NCBI GenBank assembly: GCA_027669155.1
Contig: JAQEDR010000035.1
Location: 1-13,891 of the forward strand
Direction: 5' to 3'
Length of the DNA: 13,891 bases
Source of the DNA: Peptoniphilaceae bacterium AM52-5BH
Lineage (GTDB): Bacteria > Bacillota > Clostridia > Tissierellales > Peptoniphilaceae
The notes under the pieces were generated by a model, which made no database searches, was not told the DNA's origin, and worked only from the letters and a program-made list of their open reading frames with translations. This document shows, piece by piece, positions 6,915 to 13,891 of this stretch. Both the position numbers and the translations under genes were made by a program. Numbering within the stretch: position 1 is the first letter of the stretch; each line of letters begins with the position of its first letter.

Positions 6915-7562
6915 ATGCCTGCTCCAGATGATTACCTAATGCTAAGCGGCATCCAACACTTTTATTTTTGTAAAAGACAGTGGGCCCTAATCCATATAGA
7001 ACAGGTATGGTCCGACAACTCCTTTACAGCTGAAGGTAATGAGCTTCACGAAATAACTGATGATCCTTATTTAAAAGAAAAGAGAAGAAATGTTATTATC
7101 TCAAGAGCCATACCAGTTAGCTCAAAAGACCTAGGATTATCAGGTATCCTAGATACCGTAGAATTTATAAAAAGTGATAAGGGTGTAGAAATAGCCAACA
7201 AAAAAGGATTATGGATGCCCAATGTAGTTGAATATAAGAGAGGGAAAGCCAAAAAAGATAACAGGGATGTAGTACAAGTAGCTGCCCAAGTAATGTGCTT
7301 AGAAGAAAAATATAATATTCATATAGAAAGTGCAGATTTATTTTATTTTTCTACCAAGAAAAGAGAGACCATAGCCATAACCAATCAGTTAAAAGATGAA
7401 GTTAGAGCCATAGCAGCTCAAATGCATACTATGTATGAAAATAAACTTACTCCAGATGCAGAGTACTTTAAAAATTGTACTATGTGCTCCCTTTATGATT
7501 TATGCATGCCCAGACTTACAAAAAAGAAAAAATCAGTACAAAATTATTTACTAGGTGAATAA
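6915..7562 (+). CDS. cas4: Cas4, RecB-like exonuclease for spacer acquisition
   Basis: 215-residue iron-sulfur nuclease that trims prespacers and sets PAM choice and spacer orientation together with Cas1-Cas2. The four cluster cysteines are C19 (FYFCKRQW) and C188, C191, C197 at the C terminus. The RecB nuclease residues are H45 (NELHE), D80 (GILDTVEF), E106 and K108 (VEYKRGK), then Q121/Q125 (VVQVAAQ). Nothing key is missing. It starts immediately after the cas7c stop, with AAGGA (6904-6908) inside the end of cas7c. It ends one base before the cas1 ATG. This gene order is usual for type I-C. Confidence 0.96.
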   Translation: MPAPDDYLMLSGIQHFYFCKRQWALIHIEQVWSDNSFTAEGNELHEITDDPYLKEKRRNVIISRAIPVSSKDLGLSGILDTVEFIKSDKGVEIANKKGLWMPNVVEYKRGKAKKDNRDVVQVAAQVMCLEEKYNIHIESADLFYFSTKKRETIAITNQLKDEVRAIAAQMHTMYENKLTPDAEYFKNCTMCSLYDLCMPRLTKKKKSVQNYLLGE

Positions 7563-7563
7563 T

Positions 7564-8595
7564 ATGAAGAAATTACAAAATATCCTATACCTAACCATAG
7601 ATGATGCCTACCTATCAAAAGATGGGGAAAATGTAGTGATTATTAAGGATTCTAAAGTTCTAAAAAGATTTCCTATCCATATATTAGATGGAATTATGTG
7701 TTTTAATTACACAGGAGTAAGTCCAGCTTTGATGAAATTTGCTATGGAAAATAATTTGCTTATTTCATTCTTTACACCAGAAGGTAGGTTTTGTGGTAGG
7801 GTAATAGGTAAGACAAATGGCAATGTTCTACTAAGAAGACGTCAATACCAGCTAGCTGATAGTGATGATAGCTTAGAGTTTGTGCAAAATATTATCTATG
7901 CAAAAATATTTAATTCTAGAAAAGTATTAAAAAGAGCCATCAGAGATCACAAAGAAAAGATAGACTCAGAAAAACTTTTATCAACCATAGACTTTATAGA
8001 CCTTGCCCTAAAAAATATATGGAAAGCAGACAACAAAGATAGCCTTAGAGCTATTGAAGGAAATGTAGCCAGCAGATACTTTGCTTGCTTTGATGAAATG
8101 ATAGTATCCCAAAGAGATGAATTTTATTTTATAGATAGGAATAGAAGACCACCAGAAGATAATACAAATGCCCTTCTATCTTTTATGTATTCACTTTTAA
8201 CATATGAGATGCAATCAGCCCTAGAAGGAGTAGGTATAGATAGCTATGTTGGATTTTTCCATGTAGATAGACCAGGAAGAAGCTCCATGGCCCTAGATAT
8301 GATAGAAGAACTAAGGGCTTATATGTGCGATAGACTTGCCCTAACTATGATAAATAAAAATATTATCACTGCAAAAGATTTTGAGAAAAAAGAAACAGGA
8401 GCAGTACTATTAAATGATAAGGGCAGGGCAAAGGTGCTAGAAAATTGGCAAAAAAGAAAGCAAGATGAAATTAAACATCCCTTTATAAATGAAAAAATAA
8501 AGATAGGACTCATTCCTCATGTCCAAGCTATGCTTTTAAATAGGTATATAAGAGGAGATTTAGAAGCTTATCCGCCATTTTTGATGAAAGGATAA
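7564..8595 (+). CDS. cas1: Cas1 integrase
   Basis: 343-residue endonuclease/integrase that, with Cas2, inserts new spacers at the leader end. Metal-binding residues are E165 (AIEGNVASRYF), H233 (GFFHVDRPGR) and D245 (MALDMIEEL), matching the E-H-D triad of Cas1. The start chosen is ATG 7564, giving MKKLQNILYLT, which matches how I-C Cas1 proteins usually begin and gives the usual length. An in-frame GTG at 7555 would add three residues, but its bases form part of AGGTGA (7553-7558), the better explanation for that sequence being the ribosome site. One base separates it from the cas4 stop and five from cas2. Confidence 0.96.
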   Translation: MKKLQNILYLTIDDAYLSKDGENVVIIKDSKVLKRFPIHILDGIMCFNYTGVSPALMKFAMENNLLISFFTPEGRFCGRVIGKTNGNVLLRRRQYQLADSDDSLEFVQNIIYAKIFNSRKVLKRAIRDHKEKIDSEKLLSTIDFIDLALKNIWKADNKDSLRAIEGNVASRYFACFDEMIVSQRDEFYFIDRNRRPPEDNTNALLSFMYSLLTYEMQSALEGVGIDSYVGFFHVDRPGRSSMALDMIEELRAYMCDRLALTMINKNIITAKDFEKKETGAVLLNDKGRAKVLENWQKRKQDEIKHPFINEKIKIGLIPHVQAMLLNRYIRGDLEAYPPFLMKG

Positions 8596-8600
8596 TAATT

Positions 8601-8894
8601 ATGATGGTACTAATTACCTATGATGTAAATACAAAGTCAGCATCGGGTATAAAGAGATTAAGGAAAGTAGCTAAGCAATGTGTCAACTATGGTCAGAGAG
8701 TTCAAAACTCTGTTTTTGAATGTTCCCTTACCCCAGCTCAATTAGTAAATCTAAAGACAAAGTTACTAGAAATAATTGATCAAGACCATGATAGTATAAG
8801 ATTTTATAATTTAGGGAAAAATTGGCAAAATAGGGTAGAAACCATAGGAAAAGATGACAGCTACGATCCCGATAAAGACCTACTTATAATCTAG
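8601..8894 (+). CDS. cas2: Cas2, Cas1 partner in spacer acquisition
   Basis: 97-residue ferredoxin-fold protein that bridges two Cas1 dimers in the integrase complex. MMVLITYDVNT carries the conserved Asp8 of the family, and RVQNSVFECSL and YNLGKNWQNRVETIG are typical of I-C Cas2. Length is exact for the family. AAAGGA (8587-8592), inside the end of cas1, precedes the ATG by 8 bases; a second ATG (8604) would remove only one residue. It is the last cas gene, and the array leader follows at once. Confidence 0.96.
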   Translation: MMVLITYDVNTKSASGIKRLRKVAKQCVNYGQRVQNSVFECSLTPAQLVNLKTKLLEIIDQDHDSIRFYNLGKNWQNRVETIGKDDSYDPDKDLLII

Positions 8895-9016
8895 ACGATC
8901 CCAATCACCCATAAAACACCGAGTTACTCGCGCTATATATGACCATAATATAATGAATTTTATGAGTTTTCGTATTTTTTCTAATAAAATTCAAGCAAAA
9001 ACCCCTAAAAAATGCG
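8895..9016 (+). promoter_or_regulatory. CRISPR leader with array promoter
   Basis: This is the 122-base AT-rich interval between the cas2 stop and the first repeat. It holds a consensus -10, TATAAT, at 8949-8954, with a poor -35 (TTACTC, 8924-8929, 19 bases away), so pre-crRNA could start near 8961. A perfect 10-bp inverted repeat, TGAATTTTAT (8954-8963) and ATAAAATTCA (8984-8993), lies just downstream of the -10, and a short palindrome GAGT-T-ACTC (8921-8929) overlaps the -35 region. Position next to the conserved end of the array identifies it as the leader. The promoter call is tentative. Confidence 0.7.
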
Positions 9017-10813
9017 GTCACCTCCTATACGGAGGTGTGGATTGAAATATGATGTATTTATTAACTTGTCCTAGGGGCAACCCTAGTCACCTCCTATACG
9101 GAGGTGTGGATTGAAATAAAAACTATTTGATAAAAAAGACGGCAAAAGCAAGGTCACCTCCTATACGGAGGTGTGGATTGAAATAAGCGATAGCAAGCTT
9201 TATAGACACTGAGGATGGAGGGTCACCTCCTATACGGAGGTGTGGATTGAAATTGTTTTGCCATCTTTTTATCTACCGCTAAAGTAAAGTCACCTCCTAT
9301 ACGGAGGTGTGGATTGAAATCATAACACCTCTACTTTTCTATCATCGTAAAATTGTGTCACCTCCTATACGGAGGTGTGGATTGAAATCAATCGATGATA
9401 ATATCAATATTTCAGACCAGAGAAAGTCACCTCCTATACGGAGGTGTGGATTGAAATATTTACAACACCAATGTTATAAATCATTCTTTTGTATGTCACC
9501 TCCTATACGGAGGTGTGGATTGAAATAAAGAAAAATCAATGAGACTTACGTTAATTTCTGTGTCACCTCCTATACGGAGGTGTGGATTGAAATATCAGGA
9601 GCAGTAGCAACATACTTAACAGACTGACCCATAGTCACCTCCTATACGGAGGTGTGGATTGAAATACTCAAAAGATCTAGAACCTTAACCTTAGTAGCAT
9701 TGTCACCTCCTATACGGAGGTGTGGATTGAAATTTTACTAGAAGCTTTAGGAAGTAAAAAAAAATTGAGTCACCTCCTATACGGAGGTGTGGATTGAAAT
9801 AAAACGGAAGAATAACTAAAAGAAAACTCGCTTGGGTCACCTCCTATACGGAGGTGTGGATTGAAATAACAAGATTTTTAAATACAGGCATCAAGGTATT
9901 TCCGTCACCTCCTATACGGAGGTGTGGATTGAAATTGATTTTAAAATAATTAAAGTAGAAGAATGAAACAAGTCACCTCCTATACGGAGGTGTGGATTGA
10001 AATTTGCTGGAACTGTTGATATAACTATGAGAGCTTATGTCACCTCCTATACGGAGGTGTGGATTGAAATTCCTTTATAGTTTTGTGTAGATGTGCTATA
10101 ATTAGTCACCTCCTATACGGAGGTGTGGATTGAAATATTCCATAAGGTGTGTTAAATAGGGTAGGCTTAGTGTCACCTCCTATACGGAGGTGTGGATTGA
10201 AATCCTAGAAAAGGTCTTAGGATAAAGACTGTTGGAGAAGTCACCTCCTATACGGAGGTGTGGATTGAAATATGATGAGTTTGGATTTGGAGATAAGAGA
10301 CTCAAGTCACCTCCTATACGGAGGTGTGGATTGAAATTAAAATGCACGACTTAACAGCATCAAGCCTTGTGTCACCTCCTATACGGAGGTGTGGATTGAA
10401 ATTTGATGATGGGAATACGGAAATTAGTTTTAGTGATGGGTCACCTCCTATACGGAGGTGTGGATTGAAATTCCTTTATATTTAATCAGTAGAGAACGGC
10501 ATTTAGTCACCTCCTATACGGAGGTGTGGATTGAAATCTTTTGGGATTGGTACTCTTTATTAAGGAGTTATAAGTCACCTCCTATACGGAGGTGTGGATT
10601 GAAATTTTGAGCTTCTGTTTTTGGTGTGTAGGCGTTTGAGTCTGGTCACCTCCTATACGGAGGTGTGGATTGAAATTTTAGGGTGTAACTCCAACCACCT
10701 TTTTATTAAAGGTCACCTCCTATACGGAGGTGTGGATTGAAATGATCCCGCAGGAACCTTAAGTGAATGTGATCCTAAAGAGTCACCTCCTATACGGAGG
10801 TGTGGATTGAAAT

Positions 10814-10849
10814 TTGCTATATCCAGCCTTTATGGCAGCTTGTGTTGCA
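10814..10849 (+). other. Spacer 27, probable phage terminase small-subunit target
   Basis: Read in reverse complement, this 36-base spacer has an open frame encoding ATQAAIKAGYS. That string matches the conserved N-terminal motif of phage terminase small subunits (N-A-T-Q-A-A-I-x-A-G-Y-S), part of their DNA-binding helix-turn-helix. It therefore probably came from the packaging gene of a siphophage or prophage. The match is from memory of the family. Confidence 0.7.
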
Positions 10850-12589
10850 GTCACCTCCTATACGGAGGTGTGGATTGAAATAAAGCTTACCTTATCCCCT
10901 TTTTTGTAGGCGTCGTGAGTCACCTCCTATACGGAGGTGTGGATTGAAATAGCTAAAGGCTTCTTTGCTGACGTCCACTCCAAGGTCACCTCCTATACGG
11001 AGGTGTGGATTGAAATTTTCATCTGGCAAGGCATATATCTTTTTCATTTCTGTCACCTCCTATACGGAGGTGTGGATTGAAATGTTTATCCCTACATCAA
11101 AATATAGATTTCTATAGGTCACCTCCTATACGGAGGTGTGGATTGAAATCTATCTCATCTGGCCTTAGAGGTCTCCATAAAGAGTCACCTCCTATACGGA
11201 GGTGTGGATTGAAATTGCTTGTTTCCAGCTGTTATTTACTTTTATACTTATGTCACCTCCTATACGGAGGTGTGGATTGAAATATCTTTTCTTGCTTAGG
11301 AAGAGAAACTTTCTTTTGTCACCTCCTATACGGAGGTGTGGATTGAAATTATTACCAATCATCATTATCAGCCCTTTACAAACTGGTCACCTCCTATACG
11401 GAGGTGTGGATTGAAATTCCTATAATAATTAATTTAGATGAATCAACTAATAGTCACCTCCTATACGGAGGTGTGGATTGAAATTACCTAATCATAAACT
11501 AATAACATTGATAGAGTAGTCACCTCCTATACGGAGGTGTGGATTGAAATCTTGTCCCTAGTGGATTTGGTAGAAGTCGTGAAAGGTCACCTCCTATACG
11601 GAGGTGTGGATTGAAATCTAGTTTCTGAGCTAGTGATAAGGTATGTAAAAAGTCACCTCCTATACGGAGGTGTGGATTGAAATTCATCTCCAGCCTTAGC
11701 AAAAGCCCAAATGATATTGTCACCTCCTATACGGAGGTGTGGATTGAAATTTTTGTGATTAATTCTTTATTATATAACTTTATCGTCACCTCCTATACGG
11801 AGGTGTGGATTGAAATTTTGTAGTCTCCTTCGGGTGGGAGTAGGGGTTGCTGTCACCTCCTATACGGAGGTGTGGATTGAAATTATATCATCGAATAGCG
11901 ACACGTAAATATGCCCTGTCACCTCCTATACGGAGGTGTGGATTGAAATTTCATTCTTATATTTAAAGTAATATTCTATCGTGTAGTCACCTCCTATACG
12001 GAGGTGTGGATTGAAATTTGTAAACAAGTGTTATTTTTGTACCTTCTGGTATGGTCACCTCCTATACGGAGGTGTGGATTGAAATCCATAACATCACGGA
12101 CTTCATTTCCTGTAACTATTGTCACCTCCTATACGGAGGTGTGGATTGAAATATATAGTGTAAGCCTCCGTCTTTACCTAAAATAAAGTCACCTCCTATA
12201 CGGAGGTGTGGATTGAAATTCTTTTGTAGTTAGTAAGTCAGTAAAATCCATATGTCACCTCCTATACGGAGGTGTGGATTGAAATTATCATGTAATACTT
12301 ACCGTCATTAGATATGCCAAGTCACCTCCTATACGGAGGTGTGGATTGAAATTGGCAATCTTTTCTACATCATCATCTTTTCTTACATGTCACCTCCTAT
12401 ACGGAGGTGTGGATTGAAATTTGATTTCATCTAGATGTATTTTCCAATCTTCAGGTCACCTCCTATACGGAGGTGTGGATTGAAATTCCAAAGCTTGTAA
12501 ATCCTAATATGATGAACTTATTGTCACCTCCTATACGGAGGTGTGGATTGAAATCAAAAGCTCTACAAATTGTTGGAGTTGTAATGTGT

Positions 12590-12621
12590 GTCAACTCCTA
12601 TACGGAGGTGTGGATTGAAAT
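12590..12621 (+). repeat. Variant CRISPR repeat 54
   Basis: This repeat reads GTCAACTCC in place of GTCACCTCC: repeat base 5 is A rather than C. The change breaks a C-G pair in the hairpin stem, so Cas5c processing of this unit could be weaker. Repeat 55, further from the leader, is perfect. Confidence 0.95.
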
Positions 12622-12722
12622 ATGAGAATATCCTATCATATGCCCATTAATTAAAGTCACCTCCTATACGGAGGTGTGGATTGAAATTCTACTAAAGTAC
12701 AAAATAAAGATTTGATATCATC

Positions 12723-12731
12723 GTCACCTCC
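12723..12731 (+). repeat. Truncated last CRISPR repeat at the rearrangement junction
   Basis: The first nine bases of the repeat (GTCACCTCC) follow a normal 35-base spacer. The sequence then switches at 12732 to a transposase fragment read on the minus strand. The loop, 3' stem and handle are missing, so spacer 55 would lack a downstream processing site. Confidence 0.85.
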
Positions 12732-12732
12732 C

Positions 12733-12836
12733 AATTACATTTACGAATGTTTCTTTTATTGATTTTACTAGACCTTTGTGAGTATCCGATATTAGCATTT
12801 TAAGTACAGATAGTCCTCTAGATTTTAAATGATGAA
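12733..12836 (-). pseudogene. Internal fragment of an IS256-family transposase
   Basis: The minus strand reads through about 34 codons: HHLKSRGLSVLK then MLISDTHKGLVKSIKETFV and NVI. This matches the region of IS256-family (mutator-type) transposases around the second catalytic Asp (L-K-x-R-G-L ... ISDxHKGL). In the family the next residues would be WQRC; here the frame instead runs into the CRISPR repeat stub and stops. On its other side the fragment ends at the inverted repeat of the IS30 element. It has neither a start nor a normal stop and cannot be functional. The family call rests on recognised motif order. The exact outer limit near 12830-12836 depends on where the IS30 end lies. Confidence 0.8.
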
Positions 12837-12857
12837 TTGCAAATAATATCGCGACAC
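12837..12857 (+). repeat. Left terminal inverted repeat of the IS30 element
   Basis: It ends in GCGACAC directly beside the transposase stop codon (TAG, complement of 12858-12860). It pairs imperfectly with 13865-13885, about 14 of 21 positions, with the GCGACAC/GTGTCGC block perfect. Confidence 0.7.
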
Positions 12858-13790
12858 CTAAAGCAAACTAAGTTCGTGCATAAACAAATCAAATGGAGTT
12901 TGATATTCTAGACATTTTCTAGGTCTAGTATTAAGCTCCATTAAGTTTTTAATCAGCTCATTAATAGATATTTTAGATAGGTCTGTTTTCTTAGGGTAGT
13001 ATTCCCTTAGCAATCCATTTGAATTTTCATTACTCCCCCTTTGCCATGCTGAATATGCATCAGCAAAATAAAAATTTATCCCTCGTTTTTCAACATCTTC
13101 ATAACAAGCAAATTCTTTTCCTCTGTCAGATGTAAATGTCTTTAAAGCTTCTATTGGTAAAGATTCAATTAACTTATCAATTGCCCCTAACATCGAATTT
13201 TTACTTCGATCTACCATGGGTAGGGCAATATAAAATCTAGTTTTTCTTTCCACAAATGTTGCAAGACAACCTTTACTCTTTCCTCTAGAGGATACAATTG
13301 TATCTAGTTCCCAATGACCAAAAGTATTCCTTTTTTTGATTTCTTTAGGTCTTTTGTTTATTGATTTACCAATATTAAACTTACCTCTTGTTTCTTTTGG
13401 TTTTCTTGATTTTCCTTTTCTTCTTAGATCAGAAATATCAAAGTCTATAATTCCTGAGTAAATCCAATTATATATTGTTTTAAAGCATATAATATCTTTG
13501 CATACAGTATTTGCTATTTGCTCAGGAGACCACTTCTTATGAAGTTTTTCAGATATGGATTTGGTGATATTATCATCAGCTTTTGGTTTTCTTCCTTTAG
13601 ATGATGATTTTTTAATCTTATCTTTTTGGGCATAGATAGCTTCATAATCATCACCACATCTTTTTAATTCTCTAGAAATTGTGGAGTGATGAAATCCTAA
13701 AATTTTCGCTATTCTTCTAGAAGAATAGCCCTCTTTGTTCAGTATCTCTATCTTATTTCTCTCATTTAGGGTAAGATGTTTATAACTCAT
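12858..13790 (-). CDS. IS30-family transposase
   Basis: 310-residue DDE transposase that cuts and joins the element's ends. The N-terminal helix-turn-helix (about 18-45, GYSSRRIAKILGFHHSTISREL) binds the inverted repeats. The catalytic core has D163 (GHWELDTIVS), D222 (TFTSDRGKEF) and E255 (RGSNENSNGLLREYYPK), about 33 residues after D222 as in IS30. ATFVERKTRFYIAL is also diagnostic. The start is ATG at 13790-13788, because GGAGGT lies five bases before it and MSYKHLTLNERNKIE matches family N termini. An ATG 36 bases earlier adds 12 residues without a good ribosome site. All catalytic residues are intact and the frame is unbroken, so the element may be active. Its stop codon abuts the left inverted repeat. 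Confidence 0.95.
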   Translation of the reverse strand: MSYKHLTLNERNKIEILNKEGYSSRRIAKILGFHHSTISRELKRCGDDYEAIYAQKDKIKKSSSKGRKPKADDNITKSISEKLHKKWSPEQIANTVCKDIICFKTIYNWIYSGIIDFDISDLRRKGKSRKPKETRGKFNIGKSINKRPKEIKKRNTFGHWELDTIVSSRGKSKGCLATFVERKTRFYIALPMVDRSKNSMLGAIDKLIESLPIEALKTFTSDRGKEFACYEDVEKRGINFYFADAYSAWQRGSNENSNGLLREYYPKKTDLSKISINELIKNLMELNTRPRKCLEYQTPFDLFMHELSLL

Positions 13791-13864
13791 ATTGACCTCC
13801 GTGTGTGTTTTTGTCGTTATTAACATTTTACACGAAGTTAGTATGAGTTTTCTATTTTATTCTA

Positions 13865-13885
13865 GTGTCGCATTTAATTTTACAA
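13865..13885 (+). repeat. Right terminal inverted repeat of the IS30 element
   Basis: It begins GTGTCGC and ends TTACAA, the imperfect complement of 12837-12857. The next six bases (13886-13891) also partly match the outer left flank, so the true end may be at or past the window edge. Confidence 0.65.
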
Positions 13886-13891
13886 CTTATC

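Larger units (their letters stand above)
9017..12731 (+). CRISPR. Type I-C CRISPR array, 55 full repeats plus a truncated one
   Basis: The 32-base repeat starts GTCACCTCC, has loop TATAC, then GGAGGTG, and ends TGGATTGAAAT. CACCTCC and GGAGGTG form a 7-bp hairpin. I count 55 complete repeats (first 9017-9048, last 12656-12687) with 55 spacers of 33-40 bases, mostly 34-37. All complete repeats read identically except number 54. A 9-base stub (12723-12731) ends the array. The ATTGAAAT end is typical of type I-C, and the array runs in the same direction as the cas genes with the leader at its 5' end. Cas5c cleavage after repeat base 21 would leave the 11-base handle TGGATTGAAAT. The uniform repeats and large spacer set suggest sustained acquisition. 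Confidence 0.99.
12831..13891 (-). mobile_element. IS30-family insertion sequence, right end at or beyond window end
   Basis: One transposase gene nearly fills the element, as is usual for IS30 (about 1.0-1.2 kb). Imperfect terminal inverted repeats flank it. The left end reads TTGCAAATAATATC then GCGACAC (12837-12857). The right end in reverse complement reads TTGTAAAATTAAAT then GCGACAC (13885-13865). The innermost seven bases are identical and about 14 of 21 match. Similarity continues outward (GATGAA against GATAAG) up to base 13891, so the boundaries may include these bases or go further. It sits inside an IS256-family transposase remnant. The flanking target duplication cannot be read because the window ends here. 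Confidence 0.8.

Noticed and set aside
7555..7563. GTG start for cas1
   Set aside because: These bases overlap AGGTGA, the ribosome site for ATG 7564, and the shorter protein matches the usual I-C Cas1 N terminus and length.
6305..8513. Short minus-strand open frames within cas7c, cas4 and cas1
   Set aside because: They are antisense to intact, well-supported cas genes and lack ribosome sites or known domains.
10951..10984. Spacer 29 shares GACGTCC and ACTCCAAG with cas5c (near 3424-3443), hinting at self-targeting
   Set aside because: The two blocks are contiguous in the spacer but separated by four extra bases in cas5c, and the rest of the spacer does not match. This is too short for targeting; chance is likely.
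9307..12186. Several open frames on both strands with the recurring peptide SPPIRRCGLK or its reverse counterpart
   Set aside because: They are translations of the CRISPR repeat and chance open spacers, not genes.
13791..13826. Twelve-residue N-terminal extension of the IS30 transposase
   Set aside because: The first ATG lacks a ribosome site, whereas the internal ATG at 13790 is preceded by GGAGGT and matches family N termini.

Overview
The window comes from an AT-rich bacterium, most likely a low-GC anaerobic member of the Bacillota. The signs are strong AGGAGG-type ribosome sites, TTGAAA/TATAAT promoters, CCA-encoding tRNA genes and heavy AT codon bias. The Tissierellia/Peptoniphilaceae are a reasonable guess for the lineage, but the sequence alone does not settle it.

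Region 1 (1-728) is a tRNA cluster on the + strand: the 3' part of tRNA-Asp(GTC), a degenerate second tRNA-Asp-like copy split by an insert, then tRNA-Thr(TGT), tRNA-Gly(GCC), a terminator, a promoter, tRNA-Gly(TCC), tRNA-Arg(ACG) and a terminator.

Region 2 (825-8894) is a complete type I-C CRISPR-Cas operon on the + strand: cas3, cas5c, cas8c, cas7c, cas4, cas1, cas2. From cas5c onward the genes overlap or are separated by only 0-5 bases. Cas5c should process the pre-crRNA (there is no cas6). Cas5c, Cas7c, Cas8c and an internally translated Cas11c form the Cascade surveillance complex, Cas3 degrades the target, and Cas4-Cas1-Cas2 acquire spacers. Inside cas8c a strong ribosome site and in-frame ATG (5600-5620) mark the probable start of Cas11c.

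Region 3 (8895-12731) is the leader followed by a CRISPR array of 55 full 32-base repeats. Only repeat 54 differs from the others. The 55 spacers are 33-40 bases long and a 9-base repeat stub ends the array. Several spacers translate into phage-like peptides; spacer 27 encodes, in reverse complement, a motif typical of phage terminase small subunits.

Region 4 (12733-13891) is a nest of insertion sequences at the leader-distal end. A 34-codon fragment of an IS256-family transposase (minus strand) is fused directly to the repeat stub and is itself interrupted by an apparently intact IS30-family element (minus strand) that reaches the window end. The distal end of the array was therefore probably cut by a rearrangement involving the IS256 element, with a later IS30 insertion.

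I found no wholly new system. The most informative points are the Cas11c internal start, the IS256/CRISPR junction, the leader inverted repeat, the spacer targets and the split tRNA-Asp copy.
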